Source: Odiellus spinosus (Eukaryota; Arthropoda; Arachnida; Opiliones; Phalangiidae). From it: 64,000 nt of DNA. Of this stretch, positions 23,661 to 34,937 are shown piece by piece. Each line of letters starts with the position of its first letter. Position 1 is the stretch's first letter. Under the pieces are notes generated by a model. It saw only the letters and a program-made list of their open reading frames with translations, had not been told where the DNA came from and ran no database searches. The stretch spans positions 13,076,183 to 13,140,182 of the forward strand of contig OY987238.1 in the NCBI GenBank assembly GCA_963920705.1, written 5' to 3'. The position numbers and the translations under genes were made by a program.

Positions 23661-24077
23661 TAACTTCTATGAACAATGTATATTGTTCAGGCATTGAAAT
23701 TAATGAACTCCGGCTTTTAAAATAGTAAGATTCGCCTTTTTTTTTCTTTCTCATCTATAAATCCATAATAATATAGGTGTTATACGTTTCCAAGGCAACG
23801 TGGTACAACCACCCTAACCTAAAATGTGAAATAACTAAGATGAAAAAATAAAAAAAATGAGATCTTTACAAAAAATATCACGTAGGAACAAAACCGATAT
23901 GGTTTTAACATCAGGAATTTCAGCCTTGATTTTTTTTTTCTTTGTCTTTTGTTTGTTTTTCTCCAAGAGAAAATTGCGTTTACACCCCCAGAAGTATTAG
24001 CCAACAAAATGAAAAATCTATAATCACAATCTGTTTGAGTTTTCAACGAGTATAAAGCAAGCTTCCACAAAATTTCT
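23661..24077. other. Unique DNA with an X-box-like site
   Basis: GTTTCCAAGGCAAC at about 23788-23801 fits the RFX X-box pattern GTTNCC(2)GGNAAC. The 110-codon minus-strand frame at 23819-24151 runs into copy C4 and has no known motif. Confidence 0.35.
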
Positions 24078-24405
24078 GAAAGTGAGGTTGTTATGAACTC
24101 CAAATACAAATTGAGTAGCATTTTCGGGTTGATTGTTAAAAAACGATTCAAAATATATATTCATATGTCATAGATCAAAATTACAGCGACAGTAAAAATA
24201 CATATTTTATAATCACCATTTTCGAAATTTTTAAAATAAAAATTCCCCGCAATACTACGTCATCAATATGGTCACGTGATTTCGGTATTGTAGAGACTAT
24301 AATTAATTCTGGCACGTGATAAGGTCGCTTTCGCGCTGTCTCTTTCGTAAAAGTACTTAATCTAGAAAGTCAAATACCTTTCTTATGATAAAACTAAAAA
24401 TATAA
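24078..24405 (+). mobile_element. Family C MITE, copy C4
   Basis: It starts AAAGTGAGGTTGTTATGAAC, then GTTAAAAAACGATTC, ATATATTCATATGTCATAGA, TACGTCATCAATATGGTCAC, GGCACGTGATAAGGTCGCTT and TCGTAAAAGTACTTAATCTA then GAAA. After that comes a shortened distal part (GATAAAACTAAAAATATAAT). Confidence 0.88.
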
Positions 24406-24915
24406 TTCATATTCAATGAATTGCTGGAGAAATCAATGATTTTAGTATTATTTCGATAAAATTGATCATTATCACTCGCTCACCATCAAAAATGTAAGCT
24501 TTACTTCAATCACTTTTCAAACATGAAACAAATAAACGATGCCGGTTACTTCTCGAGGCTAAACAGAAAAACGACCAAAAATATTCTTGTATTATCAAAA
24601 AGATCGCTGTTTTCGAGGGGAATTGGAAAACATCCCAAAACGTCTTTTTCGAGTTGTCAAGACACAAAAAAGGCCCGAGTATCTACTCTAAAATAAAGTG
24701 TATTCCTATACTGTATCCAAGAATCTCGAAAAACAAAATAGGAATATGTAAGAATAACAATTCCAATGTCCTTTCAACAACAGATCATCACCTGTTACCG
24801 ATAGGTTCTTAACGCAACTTCAGAAAAGATACAATTGAAACAATCAGTACTCAATATATAGACGTTAAAGGGAAACTATCACATTTTATTTTCGAATTCA
24901 TGTTTTTAGTTTTAT
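24406..24915. other. Unique DNA before A3
   Basis: It holds a TTAAAGGGAAACT word near 24863 of the TTAA-family type. Otherwise nothing recognised. Confidence 0.3.
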
Positions 24916-25253
24916 CAGAAGCCGATGAAACCCTCCTTTGAAGTCTATTACTCCCGGGTCTTGTCTACCCCTCTCTGTATGGGTTAATTTCAAAAAGCGC
25001 GATTCGTACGCCTCCTAACGGTAGATATTTTCGGAGAGGGAGTTCGTCGAGCGAATATCTCTAGCAGCCTCGGAGTTCGTCAAAAAAACGTCGTCGTTTG
25101 TGGAGAGAGAGAATTTCCAATTTTGCGTAGACATGGCGGTATGAAGTAGGACCCCTCCGATCTCGTAAAATTGGGAATTTTACCCATACAGAGAGGAGCG
25201 CTATATGGAACATTAGAGTAGTAGACTTCAAAGGAGGGTTTCATCGGCTTCTG
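24916..25253 (-). mobile_element. Family A MITE, copy A3
   Basis: Both inverted ends are intact. The left flank GTTTTAT and right flank CATATGT do not match, so the target duplication is missing. The right flank is the interior of a C element (see 25254-25363), which suggests loss of the left part by recombination. Confidence 0.95.
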
Positions 25254-25363
25254 CATATGTATATATATATTTAATCGATTTTTAACTATCTTTACGAAAA
25301 TATGACTCAATTTCCATTTGGAGTTAATGAAAAATCCAATTAAGCTTCACTTTAACTAGCCCT
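25254..25363 (-). mobile_element. Family C half, copy C5
   Basis: It begins abruptly at CATATGTATATATATA next to A3. It continues ACTATCTTTACGAAAATATG, ACTCAATTTCCATTTGGAGT and the terminus GCTTCACTTTAA. Confidence 0.85.
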
Positions 25364-25439
25364 TTAGAAATTAGTCGAAAGGAACGCTCTCAATATTGGA
25401 AAGTAATTAAGAAAATGATTTTCATCGGAAAAACTCTTA

Positions 25440-25545
25440 GAACTTTACCTCGGCCAAAGGTGCAATGGGTTGGGCTTCACATTGAACACCAGAGCGCAGT
25501 GGTTGGAACACTTTTACAGGCGCTAATTCATATTTTTTTAAGAAA
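25440..25545. repeat. Dispersed repeat R, copy 1 (possible tRNA-derived SINE)
   Basis: The segment GAACACCAGAGCGCAGTGG TTGGAACACTTTTACAGGCGC recurs, with changes, at 55787-55832. AGCGCAGTGGTTGGAAC resembles a pol III box A as found at SINE heads. No convincing box B was seen, so the SINE reading is tentative. Confidence 0.4.
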
Positions 25546-26306
25546 TAATCGCGGATCAACAATATTTTTCGTTTTTTTTTTTTTTTTAATCTAAAGTCAA
25601 TCTTATGTGGTAAATAAATAACCCTGGTCAAAAGTTCAACTAGTAAAGTTTTGAATTTAGTTTTACAATTTATTCTAACGCGGATTGATACATGATGTTA
25701 TCCTAAATATGGAATAAAATAGTTTATTCAAACTCTTCTTGATATGCCCTTTTAATCCACGATAAATCCAGGGATCTGGGTGTTTTTTTTTATTGGAAAT
25801 ATACCGGATAGTAAAAAAAAAAAAGCCTTTTTAGAAACCCCTGCAGTTACGCGTCATAAAATATTTATCCCTTCTAGGTCTATATATTTTAATACTACGT
25901 TAGTTTACAGCGTATTCAAAGCTAGGTCTTCGGTATATCTTTATGATCCCGTAATATTAAGATAAATGACAATCGTAGCTTTGTACGTGGTGTAAACTCG
26001 TAAATGATCTAACTATAATAAAATTCAGGATGAAACTACAATGGATATTAAAGCCAAACTCTCATTGTATTTCAATGAGAACGTGAAGGATGAAGATAGA
26101 TGGTAATCTATAGCTTTTTACTTAGTGCAAACTCTCGATGATTAAGTGTAAGCTTTATAACATTGTATAAAGTAGTCTCAATCTTTGATGGAAGATAAAA
26201 AGCCTCGTTTTAACTTCACTAAAGGGTCAACTCTTTTGACGTTAGCTTAAAGCAAAAACACGTAACCTGACTCGATCGGGAAAAAAAAATATTTCATTTT
26301 GATATA
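25546..26306. other. Unique DNA, no gene recognised
   Basis: The 61-codon frame at 25780-25965 begins in a T run and is unconvincing. Confidence 0.3.
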
Positions 26307-26714
26307 TCTTAAATGGAGAATGCAACTTAACAAGTCGATTCCTTATCGTTTAAATAGTCCTAATCCAACAGAAAAACAAAATTAAAAACAAATATTAAAC
26401 TAGAAATAAATTTAAATCTTACTCGAAATTTAGGCTTAGCTGAATTTTTTGGAGATCACCTGAACTCTACATATAAGGAGTAGTAGAGAGCAATGACATT
26501 GATCGATGGGTCTTATATGTGGAATGCATGATCTCCATGATCAATATCATTGGTTGATAGTCCTTATACGGTGAGTTTAGCTGATATCTTCATAAATCCA
26601 GCTAAGCCTATTTTGATGGCAAGTTTTAAATTTATATCTAGTTTATTTGTTTGTAATTTTTTTTACTGGTTGTTTAGGCCTATTTAAACGATTAGGTTGC
26701 ATTTGCCCATTAAA
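26307..26714. mobile_element. Family B MITE, copy B4 (near full length)
   Basis: The ends are TTAAATGGAGAATGCAACTT on the left and AGGTTGCATTTGCCCATTAA on the right, so a TTAA lies at both borders. The inside shows ATTAAACTAGAAATAAATTT, ATTTAGGCTTAGCTGAATT, CATTGATCGATGGG, AATCCAGCTAAGCCTATTTT and TTAGGCCTATTTAAACGATT. Confidence 0.9.
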
Positions 26715-27200
26715 CAGAAGTAATGTACAAATAGAAGCAATATTTTCATGAAAGTAAAAGGTTTCCTGGACGTTTTGTCGCGATACCAGTAAGTTCAATT
26801 ATTACATCAAATGCGAACAGAGCCTTGTCTAGGACACTAAAGGGTCAACTAGGAGTTACGTGGCCTCCTAAAGAAAATATTTCTTTATATTGAACACTGC
26901 AATGTCTCCCGAGTTTAATAAAGTAAGAAGTACGGAGCTAGGTTTAAAGTAGCTGACCCATAAAAAATGGAATACGCGCACGGATCCTTCGAGCCACCAA
27001 AGCTGGCTTAGCTTAGTGTAAAACCCTGGTCTGAGAAAAAAATAATATTTAGTGTTTTAGGAGGAAATAGTCAGCTCTTGCCAACTGGCCTCATTTTTCT
27101 AATAAACTGTAAACAAAATCATAAGTCTTAATTCAAGGATGATAAGAAGGAATTTAACAACTTTATTTCAAAATTTAACAAATATTCTAGATTTCTATTG
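26715..27200. other. Unique DNA before array 3
   Basis: Nothing recognised. Confidence 0.3.
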
Positions 27201-27902
27201 AATTCACTCGCTTTTGCATTGGTTCGTTCACTGGCTTTTACTTCGGTTGGTTAGTTCACTCGCTTTTACTTTGGTTCGTTAGTTCACTCGCTTTTACTTT
27301 GGTTCGTTAGTTCACTCGCTTTTACTTTGGTTCGTTAGTTCACTCGCTTTTACTTTGGTTCGTTAGTTCACTCGCTTTTACTTTGGTTCGTTAGTTCACT
27401 CGCTTTTACTTTGGTTCGTTAGTTCACTCGCTTTTACTTTGGTTCGTTAGTTCACTCGCTTTTACTTTGGTTGGTTAGTTCACTCGCTTTTACTTTGGTT
27501 GGTTAGTTCACTCGCTTTTACTTTGGTTGGTTAGTTCACTCGCTTTTACTTTGGTTGGTTAGTTCACTCGCTTTTACTTTGGTTGGTTAGTTCACTCGCT
27601 TTTACTTTGGTTGGTTAGTTCACTCGCTTTTACTTTGGTTGGTTAGTTCACTCGCTTTTACTTTGATTGGTTAGTTCACTCGCTTTTACTTTGATTGGTT
27701 AGTTCACTCGCTTATACTTTGATTGGTTAGTTCACTCGCTTATACTTTGATTGGTTAGTTCACTCGCTTATACTTTGATTAGTTAGTTCACTCGCTTTTA
27801 CTTTGATTGGTTAGTTCACTCGCTTTTACTTTGATTGGTTAGTTCACTCGCTTTTACTTTGATTAGTTAGTTCACTCGCTTTTACTTTGGTTAGTTCACT
27901 CG
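27201..27902. repeat. Minisatellite array 3, 28-bp unit, about 25 copies
   Basis: The unit is TTAGTTCACTCGCTTTTACT then TTGGTTGG. Variants come in blocks from left to right: TTTGGTTCGTTAG, then TTTGGTTGGTTAG, then TTTGATTGGTTAG, then CTTATACTTTGATTGG, then back to CTTTTACTTTGATT. The edges are diverged copies. Confidence 0.98.
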
Positions 27903-28634
27903 AAAAATCGCTTTAAGAGTCTGTAATTAATCTCGGATAAACCAGAATAAGCGATTAATCGTGTATATTCGATTAATTTGAACTATAAAATTAATTGTAA
28001 ACAAACTTTAAATGGCTAGATTTTTTTGAAAATCGTTATTTATACAATTTTTATTTCATTATAATCGAAATGGTTATTTTTTTATTGAAACATCATAATG
28101 AGGTTTGTTAATCTTTGCACCACCTTTGCAAACGATTAAATATAATCCAAACGCGTATATTTCTGTATCCCTTTGTAAGAATTCTATTCAAAAACCTCTT
28201 TTAAAAAATTGATATCATATATTAAGTCGGTAAACTTTGATCGGTTCCAGTTGATAATTCTCTTCGGAATAAATTTTCTCTCCCTGTTTCGAATAATTTC
28301 TCTATCAATATCCAGGGATTTGTAGACTTCCAAACCATCCTCATCCCTTCTCAGTAACTTTCCCATTCGAAAAGTTTTTCCTTTACATAGGTAAATCCTA
28401 AATGATTCATTTTTCATTAAAATTCTTTGGAAATTACGATACTTGTTTACCAAAGTGAAATTGGATTTTTCGAAGTCGAAATCTCGTAAAAATTAACTGT
28501 TTTTTATAACTTTGCAAATGAGACCAATCATACAAAAGCAATAAATAATAAAAAGATAATTGAAGTTAAACTTTCACGTGGTTTTTAACGATCTCCAAAT
28601 GGAAATTTTGTAGCATTTTATAAATATTATTAAC
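27903..28634 (-). other. Stretch with an unassigned 89-codon frame
   Basis: A minus-strand frame at 28184-28453 encodes MVNKYRNFQRILMKNESFR and onward, rich in Lys, Arg, Glu and Asp and balanced in charge. This is more protein-like than other small frames here. I recognise no family, signal or domain. It could be an exon, a decayed gene or chance. The rest is AT-rich with nothing recognised. Confidence 0.25.
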
Positions 28635-29034
28635 TATATCAAAAGTCTATCACGAACCATAAAAGTAAACAACGCCCCATACCTTAATTCTATCAGCAAA
28701 GGTCCGGGTAAATGTACCACCAGATTTTGCTGGATTCGAGACACTAGCGGCCGCAGTCGCCAAGTGTAAATGTTGAGATCGAAAGCGCCACTCTTTGGAG
28801 AAATTCGGGAGTTGGGAGGGAAGACAATATAGACAAGCGTGGCCCGCCTAAATTACAACACACTCTCCCGACTATAAATATCGAGGAAGAGTCCAAATTA
28901 CTCGAGCCAGATAGGGGTGATGACTTTTTTGTCTATTTTTAAGTGATCGGCTATGTTGTAAAACTGGACCTTTGCTGATAGAATTAAGCTACGGGTAGTT
29001 GTTTACTTTTATGGGAAAAAGTGAGACTTTTGAC
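28635..29034 (-). mobile_element. Family E MITE, copy E2 (full length)
   Basis: The outer inverted repeats are TATATCAAAAGTCTATCAC and GTGAGACTTTTGACC. Next come TAAAAGTAAACAACGCCCCA and GTAGTTGTTTACTTTTATGG, then AGCAAAGGTCC and GGACCTTTGCTGATA. The centre holds ACTAGCGGCCGCAGTCGCCA, GAAAGCGCCACTC, CGTGGCCCGCC and GAGGAAGAGTCCAAATTACT. It is non-coding. Confidence 0.93.
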
Positions 29035-29092
29035 CTTACCTTATCGAAATATATATCGCACCAATCTTTAGAGATGAAATAATTCCGGTAAG

Positions 29093-29160
29093 ATGACGTA
29101 GGTTTTACTTTTAATTTAAATATGCTTCCATAGAATTAGGAAAAAAATTCTTACGAGATT
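29093..29160 (+). repeat. Dispersed repeat J, short copy
   Basis: GATGACGTAGGTTTTACTTT then TAATTTAAATATGCTTCCAT and AGAATTAGG match the start of the J copies at 5211 and 63250. Confidence 0.65.
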
Positions 29161-29397
29161 TCACCTTTCAAATTAATTTTATTTGCAATCTTTCTCGATT
29201 TTAAAAATGAATATCAAAGCTTCGCGTCAATACTTGTATTTCGAAATTAATTAAGAAAAGTTAATTTTTATTTTATTTATATTTGCATTAAACATTGTCT
29301 TATTTTCATTTTTCAAAATTTGAAATTAAATTTACATGAATAGCTGATTTCGATTGCTAGAGATTCGGATACATTGAATCGCGATCTTGATTGAGAA
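29161..29397. other. Short AT-rich spacer
   Basis: Nothing recognised. Confidence 0.3.
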
Positions 29398-29735
29398 CTA
29401 AAACAAATATTAAACTAGAAATAAATTTAAAACTTACCCGGAAAATAGGCTTAGCTGGATTCATGGAGATGCTTCATTTCTTCGGGATTGATGGATTATC
29501 GATCAATAAGCAAAGACCTATCATTAAGACGAGATCTCCATGAGACTTCCAATAACATTCGATTAGTCGCTGACCATTCAGTGCGAAGAAATTCATGATC
29601 TCCATGAATCCAGCTAAGCCTATTTTGTGGTTAAGTTTTAAATTTATTTCTAGTTTAATATTTGTTTGTAATTTTTTAAAACTAATGGATTAGGACTATT
29701 TAAACGATAAGAAATCGATCAAAAATCACTTTAAA
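29398..29735. mobile_element. Family B MITE, copy B5
   Basis: The inverted arms are almost perfect: ATATTAAACTAGAAATAAAT and ATTTATTTCTAGTTTAATAT, then AATAGGCTTAGCTGGATTCA then TGGAGAT and ATCTCCATGAATCCAGCTAA then GCCTATTTT. The middle (GATCAATAAGCAAAGACC) differs from B1 and B4. The right end TTTAAACGATAAGAAATCGA then TCACTTTAAAG is kept. Confidence 0.9.
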
Positions 29736-29756
29736 GGAAACTTCAGCCAGCGTCCT

Positions 29757-29975
29757 CGAATACTTTATCGTAAAACGGTGTCTGCTTATTTATTTGTCGT
29801 CTCCTCTGTCGCTATAAGATCCGTAGTTAGGCGTGGTCTATATTTATAAGCAGACGCCATTTTACGATAAAATATGCGATGATAATGATACCAGAGGCTA
29901 AGGCTATCTCCGAAGGTTAAGTTTAAGATTCTAATTACAATGACTTACTCCTGTTATTACCTTCTGGTATCATCT
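29757..29975. mobile_element. Inverted-repeat remnant H next to B5
   Basis: TTATCGTAAAACGGTGTCTG then CTTATTTAT (29767-29793) is mirrored by ATATTTATAAGCAGACGCCA then TTTTACGATAA (29841-29870). A G-like word, GATACCAGAGGCTAAGGCTA, and its mirror TTCTGGTATCATC follow up to about 29973. Confidence 0.65.
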
Positions 29976-31370
29976 CGTTGCATTTCCAATTCTACTACGT
30001 AACTTCTTTGTAGTCTATGAAGTCTGTGCAGAGTACAAATGAGGTTAAGAAGAGCTACATTGGTTTATGAGGTAGTTAATGAGGCATCGCGCTCTGAAAC
30101 GAGGTTGCTTGCTTCTGAGGAAGCAACAAAAAAAATACATGGGAATTTAAGCATAGAGCTACGAAGCTAAAATTTTAAACATTTTTTCCATTATTACTTT
30201 CGCTTGACAGGACGAATTATTTAGCTTAGTATAGAAAGAACTTCCTCGCACGCGTTTTAAAAGGATCTAAGGATCTTCTTCAAGCGACTTGACGATGATA
30301 GTATTTTTGTATTTCAAAAGGGTACCATGTAGTCCCCAAATAATATTTTTATTAAAGGGAAACTTTCGTAAATATTTGTCACGAGAAGCTGGTAACAGCA
30401 GGCGATACTAAAGAATATTATGTAGAGAATAAACATTAACACCGAACTCGCCTGACTAAAATGTTAAAATATTTTTGGGCGTTAGTGTGTAAATCTTCCG
30501 CCTTGTTAAACCTTCAACCCTTTAGTTTTGGGCTTTTGTATTCTTTGAAATATATTGCGCAATTTTAATCTTTAACTTTTTTGATAAAAGTCACACGTAC
30601 ACCTTACGTTTTTAGAATATTTTTTAACCCCTCTTGGATACGAAATGGGGATATTAGTTAGGGTTAAAACTCATATACCACGATAGTAAGGGAGCCCTAA
30701 TCTTTTTTAAAGAAAATCATAGAGAAATTACGCAGCCAAGCTTTCTACGCACTGAAATTTTAACCAGTTTGGCTGTTAAATAAATTCTTTCCTGTAACTT
30801 AAAATCACTCGCCATATTATTCTACAATGTTGTAGTAACGCAGGCACCCTGAAATTCGTGTGTAGAGTTTAAAATAGGTAATTTAACCCTATATGGGAAG
30901 TTAAGGTTTGATCTGGTAAAATTACCAAAAATTCTAAGTTTTAAATCGTCTACAAGTCAATTTTTTCAAAATGATATTTTAAAAATTTGTATAATTTTCT
31001 AATAACAAGTGCCTCGTTTATATTCCTTTAAATTTCCGCGTATAAATGTGGTTTTTATTCCAGAATTCGTTAATCTTGACGCTATATGCAGCGTTGAATA
31101 TTGTAGTACGTTATCGATTCGATTGGTTGGGATATATTTCATAGAGTCGAGGCAATAAGCGATAACTCGACAGTCCAAAGACATAATTCACGTCATCCCT
31201 ATTTCTCGAATAGAAGCGAGCCTTCCCTCGAAAGCGCCCTAGGGCAAACGAATAGTATATGTTTGATTTTCTTACTATTCTTTTTAAGTTACGCGAAAAC
31301 TTGTTTTTGAGTCACTTGTGTGTTCAGCGCGAAGTCTGCCATTCAAAGGCCGGGATAATTACGCGAAATT
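29976..31370. other. AT-rich DNA before array 4
   Basis: TTATTAAAGGGAAACTTTCG near 30350 is another TTAA-type terminal word without a partner. A 61-codon minus-strand frame at 30999-31184 has no known features. Confidence 0.3.
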
Positions 31371-31849
31371 GGATTAGGGATTATAAATGGAGAGCTAAGT
31401 AAAATCATGGATTAGGGATAATAAAGGGAGAGCTAAGTAAAATTATGGATTAGGGTGAATAAATGGAGAACCAGATTAATCGTGGATTAGGGATAATAAA
31501 GGGAGAACCAGATTAATCATGGATTAGGGATAATAAAGGGAGAACCAGATTAATCATGGATTAGGGATAATAAAGGGAGAATCGGATTAATCGTGGATTA
31601 GGGATAATAAAGGGAGAATCAGATAAATCATGGATTAGGGATAATAAAGGGAGAATCAGATTAATCATGGATTAGGGATAATAAAGGGAGAATCAGAATA
31701 ATCATGGATTAGGGATAATAAAGGGAGAACCAGATTAATCGTGGATTAGGGATAATAAAGGGAGAGCCAGACCTAAAATCATGGATTAGGGATAATAAAG
31801 GGAGAGCCAGACCTAAAATCATGGATTAGGGATAATAAAGGGAGAGCCA
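31371..31849. repeat. Minisatellite array 4, 37-bp unit, about 13 copies
   Basis: The unit is GGATTAGGGATAATAAAGGG then AGAACCAGATTAATCAT. Edge copies carry GAGCTAAGTAAAATC or GAGCCAGACCTAAAATC in place of GAACCAGATTAATC. Each unit contains GGATTA, the complement of the K50-homeodomain core TAATCC, plus a single TTAGGG. Confidence 0.97.
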
Positions 31850-32291
31850 ATGTCATAATGGAGTCCAACTTTTTTGCAACTTTTAACTTCTGCCACGAAA
31901 ACATGTCCTTACGTAACTAAAGCGACGAACCATCTTGTTTACTTCTAGGGAGTATTCATATTTATAAAATAAATTCTCTTTCCACGACCAAGCCGTAAAT
32001 AAGGCTCGTATGAAATAGAAATATCACCGTAGTTGTATCCTCATAAAATATTTTTCATCACCAAGAACTAATTCCTGAAAATCGAGAACTTGTTTCCATG
32101 AAACCAAGTATTATTTTTTTCAATAGGGCTTTTAAAAAACGCTGTTGTCATCTATCAGGGCCTCTTTAGTAACAGTTACTCTAAATCTAGATACGAGCTA
32201 ATCATCAATAATTATTTTCAAAGTAATATCAATTCGTGCGAATTTAACCACAAGAAATTGAAAATTTTCTGTACCTGTTTTTACTCCAATC
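31850..32291. other. Unique DNA
   Basis: Nothing recognised. Confidence 0.3.
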
Positions 32292-32470
32292 GTGACGTCT
32301 GTTTTACTTTTCATTTAAATGTGCTCCCAACGAAAGAAATCGGCTCATCCAATGACATAAAATCCTTTTACTGTGGTCTATAAATCAGGTCAAAAATGGT
32401 CTAACAGAAATCGACCAAATGAAATAATCTCAATTCAACAAAAATGGAACCAAGGAATTTTAAATTTAGG
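32292..32470 (+). repeat. Dispersed repeat J, copy at 32.3 kb
   Basis: CGTGACGTCTGTTTTACTTT, then TCATTTAAATGTGCTCCCAA, AGGTCAAAAATGGTC, TAACAGAAATCGACCAAATG and AACAAAAATGGAACCAAGG match the layout of the 5211 copy. Confidence 0.7.
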
Positions 32471-32574
32471 TTCACTTTGATTTGAATTGAATTAAAAATA
32501 AGTAGTCGCTTATTTGGGATTAAGTGTTCTCAACCAGCTTGTCTATGCTTATATGTGCTATGAATTTTTACTCC

Positions 32575-32790
32575 AACCCTTTTTACACCTCGCTTTCGAG
32601 CTCTCCAGTCGCCTCGTGTCTTCATTCTCCATGGCGCCTTTCGCTGGGAGAGAATTTTTCGATATCGTAAATCATTCGTAGATTCATGGCTACAGTTATA
32701 TAAACTCGCGCAAAATCGTCAGCCGTTCTTTTCCCACCAAAATTTGCCTCCTTTTTTTCCCGCCAAAAAGGAATATTTCATTTTGTTGGA
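32575..32790 (+). promoter_or_regulatory. Promoter-like patch: TATA word with E2F-like sites
   Basis: TATATAAACTCGCG lies at about 32697. TTTCCCACCAAAA (about 32730) and TTTCCCGCCAAAA (about 32757) follow, the latter a close match to the E2F/DP pattern TTTSSCGC. The stretch is GC-richer than its surroundings. No coding exon is visible downstream, so its role is uncertain. Confidence 0.25.
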
Positions 32791-33079
32791 AACAAAGAAA
32801 TGAGGACAAAAGCGATCATGTTCGTGTCCACGAATTCTCACGATTAACGCTATTGAATTCTCACGTCATTTAACATTCTCTAATGGTTTTTGATTCGACA
32901 CTCTTGGGCTCGAGAAAAGAAACAATCGACCAATATTATCTACTATATTAAAAGGGTGAAGGCAACCTTTCATTTTAGAAACATCCTAATTATTTAAAGT
33001 GAGGTTAAAGAAGAAAATGAAGGGTTTTTTAAAGTAGATATTTCATCTCCCCTTTAATTCTGTTTCTCATCTCTAGAAA
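32791..33079. other. Spacer with an isolated C-type terminus
   Basis: ATTTAAAGTGAGGTT at about 32992-33006 matches the C left end. The rest of a C element does not follow. Confidence 0.4.
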
Positions 33080-33418
33080 CAGAAGCCGATGAAACCCTCC
33101 TTTGAAGTCTGTTACTCCCGGGTCTTGTCTACCCCTCTCTGTATGGGTTAGTTTCAAAAAGCGCGAGTCGTACGCCTCCTAACGGTAGATATTATCGGAG
33201 CGGGAGTTCGTCGAGCGAATATCTCTAGCAGCCTCGGACTTCGTCAAAAAAAACGTCGTCGTTTGTGGAGAGAGAGAATTTCCAATTTTCCGTAGACAGG
33301 GGGGTATGAAGTAGGACCCCTCGGATCTCGTAAAATTGTGAATTTTACCCATACAGAGAGGAGCGCTATATCGAACATTAGAGTAGTAGACTTCAAAGGA
33401 TGGTTTCATCGGCTTCTG
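33080..33418 (-). mobile_element. Family A MITE, copy A4
   Basis: The inverted ends are well kept, with one change in the right arm (AGGATGGTTTC for AGGAGGGTTTC). The flanks CTAGAAA and GTTATAT do not match, so no target duplication is visible. Confidence 0.95.
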
Positions 33419-33794
33419 GTTATATGTGTATAAATAATTAAATTTTATCAAGAATCTAAAGTTTTATCAGTTAATAAACTTTTATATCAAAACGTATACG
33501 ATTCAAATCTCGCGAGAGGTTGTTTTAACTCAAAACTAGAGCTGGCCAAAGAGCTTTTAAAAATGAATGGCCCAATGTAATTGAATACCAACCTGTGCCT
33601 TGTCGAGAACTTATAACAAGTTCGATGTAATTCCTTAAAACTCTCTCTTTCGGTTTGAAAGAGAAACAAGTTCGAATATACTTTCCTTCGAAAGTTCGTC
33701 CGATTACTAATGAAATCATGTTTCCAAACTTAGACACAGAGAAGTTGTTACTAAATAATTTTATATGGACCTAGAAAATTTTCTTAGAATTGTT
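33419..33794. other. Unique DNA
   Basis: Two overlapping minus-strand frames (33487-33669, 33525-33737) have no known motif. Confidence 0.3.
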
Positions 33795-33938
33795 AAAGTG
33801 AGGCTGTAACTGATTTTTCATGAACTTCAAATAGAAATTGAGTCATATTTTCGGGTTGATCGTTAAAAAACGATTCAAAATATATATACATATGTCATAA
33901 AACAAAATTACCACGACAGTAAAAATACATTTTACCAT
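33795..33938 (+). mobile_element. Family C MITE, copy C6 (truncated)
   Basis: TTAAAGTGAGGCTGTAACTG, then GAACTTCAAATAGAAATTGA, ATCGTTAAAAAACGATTCAA, ATATATACATATGTCATAAA and GACAGTAAAAATACATTTTA. It breaks off before the TACGTCATC part. Confidence 0.88.
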
Positions 33939-34935
33939 TTTATTTTTCATATTTGACAATTACACTTATTTTTTTTTTTTTTTTTTTTTGCGAGGACTTA
34001 ATTTCAAATTAGTTTTACTCTCAACATTTTCATTAATCATAACAATTTTTTTAATTTAAATTACTTTATCTGCTTATCTGTTATCAGAGCTGAGGAGAGC
34101 CCCTGATTTCCTTAGCTATGATTACGAATTTTTAATTAAGTTTAAGTTTAAATAATTGTCCCCTTTTAAACATTTAATTATATCTGTCATACAAAACTTT
34201 TAATATCTTCATTACAAATACTAAATACCTTTAATTAACCTGCAGTTTTAATTATATTAACTATCACAGTACTTATTTACCATCAACAAATTAACATTAT
34301 TATCTAACGATAGTCATTTTTTAATAATATATTATATTAATTTATTAATTAATAAATATTAATAGTGTAAATATTGTTCAGATTTAAAACCATTTTGTAT
34401 TTTTCACATTACATTTGTGTATTGGACTCTGATAGGGTTTGGTTCTACGACGTAATTATATATTAGCTGGTTTTGTTGTAAATATTTTCTTTTATGTACA
34501 AATGAAAGACAGGCAGCAATGTATTTTTTTTTTAATTACCTTTCTCTTGGGACCTAATTTTAATATTTTTTTAAAATGACCAGAAACTTAATTACTATAT
34601 GTTTATGTTTATTTTTTTGCTAAATCTAAGGCTGGATAAATGTTTAATTAACAACAAATTAACAACGTCAAATTTATTTCCATATTTTTGTTTATTTTTA
34701 ATTGGATTTTCTTATTTTTTTGTGTGTTTTGATTTCATGAGGAGTTATATTCTGTATACCTTAGTTCAATTTAATTTTAATTAAGCGTAGTTTATAACGT
34801 TCCATTTTAATATATGTATTTAAGTTTTTAATTAACTTTTCCGTTATAATAATTACTTTTTTAATTTCGAAAAATATTCTTTCAAAATGTTGGAGGTTCA
34901 TTTTTAGTTTTGGCTTTTTTCTTTACTGTTTCGTG
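33939..34935. other. AT-rich DNA 3' of the receptor gene
   Basis: A T run of about 20 lies at 33970-33989. Much of this may be the receptor's 3' untranslated region. TTTATT words (AATAAA on the minus strand) occur near 34608, 34674 and 34691. Confidence 0.35.
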
Positions 34936-34937
34936 AC

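Noticed and set aside
23281-23754. 157-codon minus-strand frame
   Set aside because: It covers the two mirrored arms of element G, and the same HILMEPE word appears from both strands.
31371-31849. TTAGGG words suggesting interstitial telomere repeats
   Set aside because: TTAGGG appears only once per 37-bp unit and never in direct succession, so this is an ordinary minisatellite.
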